This document shows, piece after piece, positions 7,134-14,268 of a stretch of DNA of 39,945 nt. The notes beneath the pieces were generated by a model. That model saw only the letters and a list, made by a program, of their open reading frames with translations, was not told the DNA's origin and ran no database searches. Made by a program: the position numbers and the translations under genes. The stretch covers positions 1 through 39,945 of the forward strand of contig UPYK01000016.1 of assembly GCA_900538545.1 (NCBI GenBank), given 5' to 3'. The DNA is from an uncultured Eggerthella sp. (GTDB lineage: Bacteria; Actinomycetota; Coriobacteriia; Coriobacteriales; Eggerthellaceae). Position 1 is the first letter of the stretch. Every line of letters starts with the position of its first letter.

Positions 7134-7216
7134 AGCGAATAAAACATATAGGCCGTAATAACACAGAGTAAAATAAAACAGCTGTTCAGCATCTGTTTTT
7201 CACTTCTTTTTCAAAA

Positions 7217-7245
7217 GATGTCGAACGACCGGGTAGTTTGTCATC
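7217..7245 (+). repeat. 29-bp palindromic repeat, full copy
   Basis: Left arm GATGTCGAACGACC, right arm GGTAGTTTGTCATC; the outer bases covary (GATG with CATC), keeping the stem. Intergenic, between the toxin promoter and the kinase gene. Confidence 0.9.
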
Positions 7246-7364
7246 AATGCCTTTTCTTATGAGGCGCGCTGATGCTCTCGAACAGTCCTGTCATGAGCAG
7301 ATAGGGCACTTTCGTTTTACTGTTCGATTATTTTTTTACTGTCGTTTACTGTTTGTGTCAATAA

Positions 7365-7393
7365 GGTGTCGAACGACCGGGTAGTTTGTCACC
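7365..7393 (+). repeat. 29-bp palindromic repeat, full copy
   Basis: Commonest form. TCA at 7389-7391 is the complement of the kinase stop codon; the preceding AGG codon gives the C-terminal Arg. Confidence 0.92.
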
Positions 7394-8738
7394 TAAAGAC
7401 GCCTGAGATGTAGGCAACCACAAAGACTAAAAGGAATAGGCCGAGCACGATCACCAGCGCAAGCGGCCAGGTTCGACGACGCGGTATGAACTTCACATTT
7501 GGAAAGAATCGCTTGAAGGGTCGCAGGTCAAGAAGATAATAGGCCAAAAGCGCGCTCGGTATAGTGATCAAAGCATAGAACTCAAAAGCAAGGAACCACG
7601 CTGGTATGAGCTCGTTGCCATCGGTCGGATTGATGATAGCCACGTTCGTAGTGATGAACAGGACCGCCCAGAGAAATAGCACAAAAGCATCCCATATGAT
7701 GCCAAGTGCCAACGTGATGTTCTGAGCAATACTTGAAGCTACCGAAGCGACCGAACGATGCGGCGCGGCTTCGTCCGAAAGAAAGATGACTGACTGGTTT
7801 GCGGGCAATTCAGCTCGATACTTGGCCGCTGTGGAATATTCGACTGAGACAGGGTGGCCCGCAGAACGTTCGCCGGGTTGCTCCGCCGACGAAGAATGGC
7901 TTGCAGACAGCTGAGCCGCCATAGCTTGCGAAGGCGCCTGATCGCCTGTCGGAACAGGTGCATTCGCCGCCAGGAAAGCAGCCTTGAGTTCGTTGATGGA
8001 TTGGTACCGCTGCGCAGGGTCAAGCTTCGTTGCCTTGCCGATCACCGCCTCGACTCGCTGATCGACGGGAACAGTCGTGGCGTCGTCTTCCCCACCAGCC
8101 ACACAATAGCGCAGAACCTTCCCCATCGCATATACATCGCTGCGCACATCGGTCTGACCAAAGCCGAACTGCTCGGGCGGCGCATAAGCGCGCGTGCCGA
8201 AATAGGTCGTGTCGCGCGCTGCTTCAGGATGGAAGATCCGCGCAATGCCGAGGTCGATCAAGGTGACGCTGCTGTCGGAAACGATGATGTTCGCTGGTGT
8301 GAGATCGCGATGAATGGCAGGCGGATCAAAGGCTTCGTGAAGTTCTCGGACGGCATCGCAAACGAGCGGAAAGATGCGCAGCGCTAGATGACCGGAGGGA
8401 CCGTTCAGTTCAACATATTCCTGAAGCGTATTACCGTGAACGAATTCGATGAGCACCGTAAGAGAGGATGAGGTCGCATAGCACTCGAAGATACGCGGCA
8501 GGTGGACAAAGCGCTTGCCCACCTGTTGAGCGTGATAGAGCATCTCGTAAACGCGACCTTGACCAGACTCGCGCGCGATGGTCTTGCGGATGAACGGACC
8601 GAGCTCGGAGCCATTGTTGCCCACGTAGCACACACGTTCGGTGCGTTCGATAGGAGAATCCTTCAGCACGGCATCGACGCGGTAGCAATCGCTGCGGTCG
8701 AGCGCACTCAAGTATTCTGCCAGTTCATCTCTTTCCAT
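7389..8738 (-). CDS. membrane-anchored Ser/Thr protein kinase
   Basis: A 449-residue Hanks-type kinase. The phosphate-binding loop is degenerate, but the ATP lysine (FIRKTIA, about 52), catalytic loop HRDLTPANI (143-151), DLG in place of DFG (162-164) and APPEQFGFGQTDVRSDVYAMG (186-206) are present, so activity is likely. A linker rich in Ser/Gln/Ala (about 260-335) leads to three hydrophobic helices near the C-terminus, so the kinase domain is cytosolic and there is no large extracellular sensor. ATG 8738 lies 9 bases after the stop of the upstream regulator gene, with which it forms an operon. The stop lies in a palindromic repeat. Substrates unknown. Confidence 0.9.
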   Translation of the reverse strand: MERDELAEYLSALDRSDCYRVDAVLKDSPIERTERVCYVGNNGSELGPFIRKTIARESGQGRVYEMLYHAQQVGKRFVHLPRIFECYATSSSLTVLIEFVHGNTLQEYVELNGPSGHLALRIFPLVCDAVRELHEAFDPPAIHRDLTPANIIVSDSSVTLIDLGIARIFHPEAARDTTYFGTRAYAPPEQFGFGQTDVRSDVYAMGKVLRYCVAGGEDDATTVPVDQRVEAVIGKATKLDPAQRYQSINELKAAFLAANAPVPTGDQAPSQAMAAQLSASHSSSAEQPGERSAGHPVSVEYSTAAKYRAELPANQSVIFLSDEAAPHRSVASVASSIAQNITLALGIIWDAFVLFLWAVLFITTNVAIINPTDGNELIPAWFLAFEFYALITIPSALLAYYLLDLRPFKRFFPNVKFIPRRRTWPLALVIVLGLFLLVFVVAYISGVFR

Positions 8739-8747
8739 ACGAAGATG

Positions 8748-9167
8748 TTAGCAGATAGTGTCTTCTCCGAATCGGTAGAGCTCTTCATTCACCTGGTGAA
8801 GCGGATAGCGTTTCTCGACGCAGAAGACAATGATCGCGTCGCGACGGTCCTTGCAATAGAGCGTGTTGGCCTCGCCGGCCTGAAGGAGCCGGTTGGTCTC
8901 TTGCAGCGTGAGGCCCATCGCAAGCGCGATCTGGAGGATCTTGTTGCGCGAAGGTTTGCGCTGACCCATGAAGATCTGGTAGCCGAAGGTTTCGTTGAGG
9001 TCGGCATCATGGATCACGTCGATGCGGCGCAGGCCTTTCTCTTCAAGAAGCGCCTGAAGGTATTCGGAAAGGCTGCGGGTGCCGATCCCGTGTTTCTCGA
9101 TGAATTCTTGCGGGTCGTCGGCGAGCAGCAGCTCAGAGAGGAGTTCTTCTGTCAGGATCTCTTGCAT
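8748..9167 (-). CDS. XRE-like DNA-binding protein paired with the kinase
   Basis: A 139-residue protein. The central part (SLSEYLQALLEEKGLRRIDVIHDADLNETFGYQIFMGQRKPSRNKILQIALAMGLTLQETNRLL, split here only as landmarks) has the helix pattern of an XRE/lambda-repressor domain, followed by a C-terminal segment of about 35 residues. ATG 9167 follows AAAGGAACATC. It is immediately upstream of the Ser/Thr kinase gene and probably co-transcribed, which suggests a regulator controlled by phosphorylation or an adaptor of the kinase. That link is inferred from gene order only. Confidence 0.8.
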   Translation of the reverse strand: MQEILTEELLSELLLADDPQEFIEKHGIGTRSLSEYLQALLEEKGLRRIDVIHDADLNETFGYQIFMGQRKPSRNKILQIALAMGLTLQETNRLLQAGEANTLYCKDRRDAIIVFCVEKRYPLHQVNEELYRFGEDTIC

Positions 9168-9192
9168 GATGTTCCTTTACGCTGGCTGATCT

Positions 9193-9216
9193 TGGGCCAA
9201 CTGGTTCGTTGGCCCA
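9193..9216. other. hairpin between regulator and lipoprotein genes
   Basis: TGGGCCAAC pairs perfectly with GTTGGCCCA around TGGTTC (9 bp). No U-run follows on either strand, so terminator function is uncertain. It lies in the 149-base gap downstream of the lipoprotein gene and upstream of the regulator-kinase operon. Confidence 0.45.
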
Positions 9217-9316
9217 TTCGTTTGTGGCGCGTTGCGCATGAATGCTTCTTTCTTAGATCCGGTCTTGGATATCAAGCGTGCTTCGGCGCGCTTGGCATGC
9301 TCAGGCGCGCTGGGCG

Positions 9317-9745
9317 CTACATCGCCGAGGCCATATAGGCGTCAGTGATGAGTTGTGCCTGGTCAGTATATACATCCATGAGCTTGAGCGACCATTCCTC
9401 ATATGTCGAGTATTCGTCCCCGTTCTTCTGCATGAGCTCTGCCATCTTGCCGATGCCAGCATCGCACGTCTCGGCAAGCTTGGCAATCTTGGCGTTCGAA
9501 AGTTCAGCGAGAGCAGCGATGTCGCCAGCCTTCTCCTTCGCCTCAGCCTTGTACTCATCAACGAGCACGGGCGCTTGCTCTTTCAGCTGAGCCGTGTAAT
9601 CTTCAAGGATGCTCTCGTAGGTCACTTCTTTGGGCTCTTCGGCCTTTTTCTCCGAAGCTCCCCCACTGCATCCCGCCAAAAGAAGCGCTACTACAGCCGC
9701 TAAAATGAACGCGAACAAGCCTTTTTTCAGTGCCGTCTTATCCAT
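9317..9745 (-). CDS. small surface lipoprotein
   Basis: A 142-residue protein with a typical lipoprotein signal: positively charged start MDKTALKKG, hydrophobic stretch and lipobox LLAGC, with the lipidated Cys at 26. The mature part is charged and helical (KEKAGDIAALAELSNAKIAKLAETCDAG), possibly an antiparallel helical bundle. No family recognised. ATG 9745 follows AAAAAAGGAGAACC, a strong ribosome binding site. Its upstream region shares a duplicated element with the next gene upstream (9811-9920 against 10651-10759), so the two genes are probably controlled by the same factor. Confidence 0.85.
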   Translation of the reverse strand: MDKTALKKGLFAFILAAVVALLLAGCSGGASEKKAEEPKEVTYESILEDYTAQLKEQAPVLVDEYKAEAKEKAGDIAALAELSNAKIAKLAETCDAGIGKMAELMQKNGDEYSTYEEWSLKLMDVYTDQAQLITDAYMASAM

Positions 9746-9810
9746 GGTTCTCCTTTTTTTCTTTGTTATATTCCTCTGTGATGAGCCCCTTTGACCTTGT
9801 GGCGTTATAC

Positions 9811-9891
9811 CTGGTCAAGCGAAGCAAGAACAAGATTATCCGTTTGGCGTGCGAAAAACATTAGCTGGTAGCTAATGCAAGAGGTGATGCA
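9811..9891 (-). promoter_or_regulatory. duplicated upstream element, copy 1
   Basis: It shares a core of about 30 identical bases with 10651-10730, including the dyad TTAGCTGGTAGCTAA (9861-9875), and a less conserved part with AGAACAAG(A/G)TTATC. The dyad is about 115 bases from the lipoprotein start, the same distance as in copy 2. A weak -10-like GATAAT lies on the minus strand at about 9836-9841. Probably a shared promoter/operator region. Confidence 0.65.
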
Positions 9892-9920
9892 GGTGACGAA
9901 AGACCGGGTAGTTTGTCATC
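9892..9920 (+). repeat. 29-bp palindromic repeat, full copy
   Basis: Left arm GGTGACGAAAGACC, right arm GGTAGTTTGTCATC. It sits between the duplicated upstream element and the TAA of the next gene. Confidence 0.88.
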
Positions 9921-9922
9921 TT

Positions 9923-10585
9923 TTAGTACTGGGAGACGCTCACGAGCTTGACGGTGGCTTTCTTCATGGCGTCGTATTCATCGGAAGAGACCAGCGTGAA
10001 CGCCTTGACGGTCTGGCCTTGACCTGCGCCCAGATCGGTAACGTAGGCATAGTCTTGCGTGATGCGATCGCCCGAAGCGTTGACCGCTTCGACTTGGATC
10101 TGGTAGGAATGCGATTCGTCAGTCAGGTTCTTCACGGTGATGGGCATCGAGCTTTCGATTATGCCGTAGCTGCCCTTCTTCATGGTCAAGTCGCCAAGCG
10201 TTACGTCGACTTCACTGCCAAGGATCTCTTCGGTGGCATCGCCGGTTGCCTTGTCGAGCTGCGTGCTTGCCTCGTCGACCGCAGCCGTGTAGACCGCGCC
10301 TGATAGCAGGATCGCGCCGCCGGCGATAGCGGCAATGATGAGCGAAGCGATCGCCATGCCCATTCCCGACTTCTGGTTTCGGCAAATTCCAACGAGCCCG
10401 ATGATGCCGAAGATGATGGCAAGGATCACCAGCAAGAAGGCGAACATGTTGATGAACGGCAGGAACGAGAACAGAAGCGCGATGATGGCCAGCACCAGCG
10501 CGGCAACCGCCATTGCTGATTTCGGTTTCTTTGCTGAGGCTGCTGGAGCTGGAGCCTGATTGGGGTTTGCTGGGGTGTTCGACAT
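9923..10585 (-). CDS. membrane protein with DUF4190-like helices and an extracellular beta domain
   Basis: A 220-residue protein. The N-terminal 25 residues are Pro/Ala-rich and cytosolic. Two hydrophobic segments follow (AMAVAALVLAIIALLFSFLP with MFAFLLVILAIIFGIIGLVGI) and a third (MGMAIASLIIAAIAGGAILL), the arrangement seen in DUF4190 proteins. The C-terminal 120 residues look like a small beta-sandwich (SSMPITVKNLTDESHSYQI) of the FxLYD kind and would face outside. Function unknown. ATG 10585 (MSNTPANPN) follows AAGAGGTTCAC; the frame is open further upstream but without support. The upstream region carries copy 2 of the duplicated element. Confidence 0.82.
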   Translation of the reverse strand: MSNTPANPNQAPAPAASAKKPKSAMAVAALVLAIIALLFSFLPFINMFAFLLVILAIIFGIIGLVGICRNQKSGMGMAIASLIIAAIAGGAILLSGAVYTAAVDEASTQLDKATGDATEEILGSEVDVTLGDLTMKKGSYGIIESSMPITVKNLTDESHSYQIQVEAVNASGDRITQDYAYVTDLGAGQGQTVKAFTLVSSDEYDAMKKATVKLVSVSQY

Positions 10586-10650
10586 GTGAACCTCTTTCTC
10601 ATCGTTTTCATCGGGATGCGTTGCATGGTGCGAAACCTGCCACATAATCC

Positions 10651-10730
10651 CTGGTAAATGCCGTGAGAACAAGGTTATCGGTTTGGTGCGCGAAAAACAT
10701 TAGCTGGTAGCTAATGCAAACGGCAACGTA
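10651..10730 (-). promoter_or_regulatory. duplicated upstream element, copy 2
   Basis: Same core as 9811-9891, with the dyad TTAGCTGGTAGCTAA at 10700-10714 and again a palindromic repeat directly beside it. It lies about 115 bases from the start of the membrane protein gene. On the minus strand GATAAC replaces GATAAT of copy 1. Confidence 0.65.
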
Positions 10731-10759
10731 GGTGTCGAACGACCAGATGGTTTGTCACC
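10731..10759 (+). repeat. 29-bp palindromic repeat, full copy
   Basis: GGTGTCGAACGACC followed by AGATGGTTTGTCACC, with a diverged centre. TCA at 10755-10757 is the complement of the thioesterase stop codon. Confidence 0.88.
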
Positions 10760-11264
10760 TCAAATATTTCGGCGGAAGGGCGATGGTAGGATCGAGTTTC
10801 TTGAGCGCATCTTCGACGGGCGTGATTCCCGCTGAGCAGTAGAGCTTCGAGATGCCTGTAGCCAAGAGCGTGCCGTCTTCGGTCTTGATAGTGCCTTCAC
10901 TCAGGAAGACGTGATGACTTTCGTTGACCGCATGCGCTTCGCAGATGACTTTGCCCAGATGTGTAGTGTGCAGGTCGTTCACCAGCAGGTCGAGCGTGAC
11001 ATAGCCTTCATCGAGCGGTGCGTCGGCGTACTGCGCCCAGTAGGTAGTCACGTCGAAGAGCGAGGCGAACACGCCGCCGTGAATCTGCCCGAACGGGTTG
11101 TGATGGCGCTTCGTGATCTCAAGATCGACGCGCGCATACCCTGGCTCGATCGCGACCATATCCATGTCGATCAAGTCGTAGAAAGGGCTCTTGGCCAGGA
11201 GCTCCATGATCACCTGCGCATGGGCAGGGTTGAACTTCTGATGGGTCTTACTGGTGTTCTCCAT
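10755..11264 (-). CDS. PaaI-family hotdog thioesterase
   Basis: A 169-residue hotdog-fold protein. The segment HHNPFGQIHGGVFASLFD with IHGG matches the PaaI/YdiI active-site helix, where the residues around HGG position the acyl-CoA thioester. ALATGISKLY-like sequence (LLATGISKLYC) closes the fold. It probably hydrolyses acyl- or aryl-CoA esters in the cytosol; the substrate is not predictable. ATG 11264 follows AAAGAAGGCATC. The final codon AGG and the TGA stop lie in the palindromic repeat, giving a C-terminal Arg. Confidence 0.88.
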   Translation of the reverse strand: MENTSKTHQKFNPAHAQVIMELLAKSPFYDLIDMDMVAIEPGYARVDLEITKRHHNPFGQIHGGVFASLFDVTTYWAQYADAPLDEGYVTLDLLVNDLHTTHLGKVICEAHAVNESHHVFLSEGTIKTEDGTLLATGISKLYCSAGITPVEDALKKLDPTIALPPKYLR

Positions 11265-11288
11265 GATGCCTTCTTTCCGGGGATGGAA

Positions 11289-11317
11289 GGTGACAAATGC
11301 CCGGGTAATTTGTCAGA
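11289..11317. repeat. palindromic repeat, CCCGGGTAATTTGTC sub-type
   Basis: Left arm GGTGACAAATGCCC, right arm GGTAATTTGTCAGA: reverse-orientation member of the sub-type at 3758 and 31519. It lies between divergent promoters. Confidence 0.8.
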
Positions 11318-11462
11318 TTCGATACGAGTTCGCGCTTTCGCGTGCCAATCCTAGCACGCAGGCTACGATAAGGACGTGAAACAGTCGAACTGAAAACAAG
11401 CAGTAATTTTGAACTGACGACAACGTTTGATCAAGCGAACCGTTGGGCGCAAGGAGGGCATC

Positions 11463-12461
11463 ATGGCAAAGATCGTGATCGCGGACAGCGATTTCGCGGT
11501 ATCTGATATCGAGCAGAAGATGATCGAGGACGCGGGCATCGAATTCGCGCGCTTCCAGGACAAGAGCGCTGCGGGCATCATCAAGAACTGCGCTGATGCC
11601 GAAGGGATCATCACGGGTTACGGTGAGTTTCCGCGCGAAGTGTTCGCCGCGTTGCCGAAGCTTGAGGTGGTTTCGCGATCGGGCGTTGGTTACGATACGG
11701 TCGATCTTGCGGCGGCGAGCGAGTTTGGTGTGGCGGTGTGCAATGTGCCTGGTTACGCGACCGAAGTGGTGTCCGATCACGCCATCGCGATGACCCTTGC
11801 GCTGCTGCGGCGGCTGCCCGAGCTGAACGCGGATGTGCACCACGGCATCTGGGACCCAACAGGGCATCGCCCGATGGGTCAGGTGTACGGACGCACGTTC
11901 GGCGTGGTGGGCATGGGCGACATCGGACGGGCGGTGGCGCGGAAGGCGCGAGGCCTAGGGTTCGAGGTCATCTGCTGGTCTCATTCGCTGGTTCCAGGGC
12001 GACGAACGCCCGAAGGGTTCGAGGTCGTTTCGTACGATGAACTGCTGAAACGAGCCGATGTAGTGAGCTTTCATACTGCGCTCGTGCCTGCGACGCATCA
12101 TCTGTTGAATGCGGAGAACATCAAGCTTTTGAAGCCAGGATGCATCGTGATCAATACCTCGCGCGGTGCGGTGGTGGATACCGCGGCCGTGGCGGCTGCG
12201 CTTACGGCGGGTACGCTTTGGGGCGCGGGGATCGATGTGTTCGAAGAGGAGCCGCTGCCTGCGGACGATCCGCTCGTGAAAGCGCCGCATGCCCTACTCA
12301 CGCCACACGCGGCGTATTGGTCGGAGGAAGCGGGGCTTGAGCTGCGCACGCGCATGACACAGAACGCTATCGACGTAGTGCTGGGGCGCGAGCCGCACGA
12401 TTGTCTGAACAAGCAGGTGTTCGCGAACGGGAAGTTGAAGAAGCTTTCGGCTGCGAAGTGA
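11463..12461 (+). CDS. D-isomer-specific 2-hydroxyacid dehydrogenase
   Basis: A 332-residue NAD-dependent dehydrogenase of the phosphoglycerate dehydrogenase/hydroxypyruvate reductase family. The nucleotide-binding motif GVVGMGDIGRAVARKA, the substrate Arg in NTSRGAVVD, the catalytic Glu in GIDVFEEEPLP and the His in TPHAAYWSEE are in place. There is no C-terminal ACT regulatory domain, so it is the short type and need not act in serine synthesis. ATG 11463 follows AAGGAGG at ideal spacing. Transcribed alone on the plus strand, convergent with the nitrilase gene; the palindromic repeat at 12471-12499 lies between the two stops. Confidence 0.92.
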   Translation: MAKIVIADSDFAVSDIEQKMIEDAGIEFARFQDKSAAGIIKNCADAEGIITGYGEFPREVFAALPKLEVVSRSGVGYDTVDLAAASEFGVAVCNVPGYATEVVSDHAIAMTLALLRRLPELNADVHHGIWDPTGHRPMGQVYGRTFGVVGMGDIGRAVARKARGLGFEVICWSHSLVPGRRTPEGFEVVSYDELLKRADVVSFHTALVPATHHLLNAENIKLLKPGCIVINTSRGAVVDTAAVAAALTAGTLWGAGIDVFEEEPLPADDPLVKAPHALLTPHAAYWSEEAGLELRTRMTQNAIDVVLGREPHDCLNKQVFANGKLKKLSAAK

Positions 12462-12470
12462 GGGCGGACA

Positions 12471-12499
12471 GGTGTCGAACTACCCGGTCGTTCGTCACC
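12471..12499 (-). repeat. 29-bp palindromic repeat between convergent genes
   Basis: GGTGTCGAACTACC and GGTCGTTCGTCACC. The outer T·T mismatch is retained. It lies 9 bases after the dehydrogenase stop and 1 base from the nitrilase stop, ideal for a bidirectional terminator. Confidence 0.9.
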
Positions 12500-12500
12500 T

Positions 12501-13286
12501 TCAGTAGATGTCGGTGCGGCGGTGGGAGAAGACGGGCATGCGCGAGAGCGCTTCTTCGCGCAGCGAGGTGTCGATCGTGGCGGTAACGAGCTCTTCGCCG
12601 GTGCCACCTTGTGCGACCAGGATGCCATATGGGTTCGCCACGGCGCTCTGCCCGATATAGCCTTCGTCGGCGCGACTCACGCCCACCACGAACATCTCAT
12701 TCTCGATCGCGCGCGCCGCGAGCAGCGTATGCCATTGTTCGGCCTTGGTATTGCCCGAGACCCAAGCGGCTGGATAGATGAGGATGTCGCACCCCGCGAG
12801 CGCTGCCGCACGAGCCTGCTCGGGAAAACGCAGATCGTAGCAGATCGCGAGGCCGATCTTGCCAAACGGTGTATCAATCGGCTCGAAGAGCGCGCTACCC
12901 GCTGACATGCGATCGGATTCGTGGGTGAAATCGGTATCGAACAGGTGAATCTTGCGGTAGATCCCGCGTTTGGTTCCCGTGCTGTCCACGATGATAGCGG
13001 TGTTGAACGGATTGCCTTGAGGATTGCGTTCGTTCAGGGTGTAGACGATCCACAGCCCGTATCGCGCCGCAATCGCGTCGAGCGCCGTTGCGAACGCACC
13101 ATCGGCTGGCTCCGCTTCGCGGACGAACGCTTCGGCTTCCTTTTCGTAGCGGCTCATGAGCGACTCGGGGAACACGAGCACATCCACTCCACGCGCGTGC
13201 GCTTCGGCAGCAAAACGTTCCACGAGAGCGATAACGTCTCTGTCTTCGGGATGCTTGGTTTGAGCGAGACCGATGGTGACCTGCAC
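12501..13286 (-). CDS. carbon-nitrogen hydrolase (nitrilase superfamily)
   Basis: A 261-residue cytosolic amidase. The catalytic triad is complete: Glu41 (FPES), Lys112 (YRKIHLFD) and Cys149 (AICYDLRFPE). The best fit is the omega-amidase/Nit2-like branch, which hydrolyses alpha-keto acid amides or deaminated glutathione-like compounds. Start GTG 13286 follows GGGAGT; the gene begins 12 bases after the HPt protein stop, so both are probably co-transcribed, although a functional link is not obvious. Ends against a palindromic repeat. Confidence 0.9.
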   Translation of the reverse strand: MQVTIGLAQTKHPEDRDVIALVERFAAEAHARGVDVLVFPESLMSRYEKEAEAFVREAEPADGAFATALDAIAARYGLWIVYTLNERNPQGNPFNTAIIVDSTGTKRGIYRKIHLFDTDFTHESDRMSAGSALFEPIDTPFGKIGLAICYDLRFPEQARAAALAGCDILIYPAAWVSGNTKAEQWHTLLAARAIENEMFVVGVSRADEGYIGQSAVANPYGILVAQGGTGEELVTATIDTSLREEALSRMPVFSHRRTDIY

Positions 13287-13298
13287 GAGAACTCCCAG

Positions 13299-13691
13299 CT
13301 AGTCGGCTGTATTCTGCCAGAACATGAGGCCCTTGCAGACCTGCAGATGAGCCTTGCCGAGCGGGTCCATCAGCTCATGAGCGGTTTCAGCGTCGCCCGA
13401 AGAGAGCGCGTCGCAAATTTGCGTGGCAAGTTCGTGAAGCGTTCCAAATGAAAGATTGCCTGAAGCACCCTTCAGCGTGTGGGCGTGCGTGTAGGCTGTC
13501 TCGTAGTCGCCCACCTTCATGTCGGCAACGAGCGCTTCGTAGTTCGTGTCGTCGAAGTAGTGCATCGCGAGCTTTTTGTAGAGTTCTGCATTATCGAGCA
13601 TGCGCTCCATAGCGTCGGCAATGTCGATGCCGTAGCCCGCAAGCTTTTCGGTCAGAGCGGCTGAGTTTAAAGTAGGTGAAGTGTTCGTCAT
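13299..13691 (-). CDS. HPt (histidine phosphotransfer) domain protein
   Basis: A 130-residue four-helix-bundle protein. The phospho-accepting histidine is His71 in HAHTLKGASGNLS, matching HxLKG. It would pass phosphate between response regulator receiver domains in a phosphorelay; no histidine kinase or receiver gene lies in the window, so its partners are elsewhere. ATG 13691 (MTNTSPTL) is preferred because GGGGGA stands four bases before it; the frame extends upstream to 13745 without a ribosome binding site. First gene of a probable operon with the nitrilase. Confidence 0.87.
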   Translation of the reverse strand: MTNTSPTLNSAALTEKLAGYGIDIADAMERMLDNAELYKKLAMHYFDDTNYEALVADMKVGDYETAYTHAHTLKGASGNLSFGTLHELATQICDALSSGDAETAHELMDPLGKAHLQVCKGLMFWQNTAD

Positions 13692-13783
13692 AGCGTCCCC
13701 CAATTGCTGTTGCGACGAGCGTTTCTCCAAAAGGTTTACGAACAAACCCGATTTTGCGTTTCTATTCTAACCCTTCGTTCGCC

Positions 13784-13811
13784 GATTGTGCAGCGGTAAC
13801 ATGGGTATAAT
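13784..13811 (+). promoter_or_regulatory. probable promoter of the small membrane protein gene
   Basis: A consensus -10 TATAAT stands at 13806-13811, with a weak -35-like GATTGT at 13784-13789 (16-base spacer). The start codon is 86 bases downstream, leaving a fairly long leader. Confidence 0.5.
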
Positions 13812-13896
13812 AGGACGATATTACAAAGATGAAACGTTCGAGCGCTTAAGGCGCACGAAGTTCTACTGTTAATTCTGCTGTTAAGGGAGAGGGATC

Positions 13897-14238
13897 ATGG
13901 CGCTTGTCGCGCGTTTATTGCAATCGGTGCCGCTCGTTATCGCGCTCGTGGTGCTCGCGATCGTGGTCTATGTGTTCGTCGCATGGGTGAAATCGCCGCT
14001 GCGTGCGAAAGAGATCCTCATCAAGCTGTTCACCGTTATCACGATCGTGCTTTCGGTCGTTTTTGGCCTGGCTTCGCTCTACGCATTCTTCGAGCACAAT
14101 ATGAAGGTGCTCGAGATCACCGGCACGTTCTTAGTCGTTTCGCTCGTGGCGCTCGGTATCACGCGCATCTGTCGCTGGCGCTTCGTGAAGCGGCATCCGC
14201 AGTACAAGAATAAGGCCATGCCCACGAAATATCTTTAG
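13897..14238 (+). CDS. small integral membrane protein, unknown function
   Basis: A 113-residue protein with three hydrophobic helices (about 8-30, 42-65 and 72-93) and a basic C-terminal tail (RWRFVKRHPQYKNK) that would remain cytosolic. No enzymatic motif and no family recognised with confidence. ATG 13897 follows AAGGGAGAGGGATC. It has its own likely promoter and is convergent with the lysozyme gene; the palindromic repeat at 14240-14268 begins one base after its TAG. Confidence 0.8.
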   Translation: MALVARLLQSVPLVIALVVLAIVVYVFVAWVKSPLRAKEILIKLFTVITIVLSVVFGLASLYAFFEHNMKVLEITGTFLVVSLVALGITRICRWRFVKRHPQYKNKAMPTKYL

Positions 14239-14239
14239 A

Positions 14240-14268
14240 GGTGTCGAACGACCGGGTAGTTTGTCACC
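14240..14268 (+). repeat. 29-bp palindromic repeat between convergent genes
   Basis: Commonest form. TCA at 14264-14266 is the complement of the stop codon of the GH25 gene; on the plus strand it directly follows the TAG of the membrane protein gene. Confidence 0.92.

Noticed and set aside
7316..7352. Three direct TTTACTGT octamers as an operator array
   Set aside because: Short, AT-rich and irregularly spaced (19 and 10 bases); chance cannot be excluded, so it is only mentioned with the promoter.
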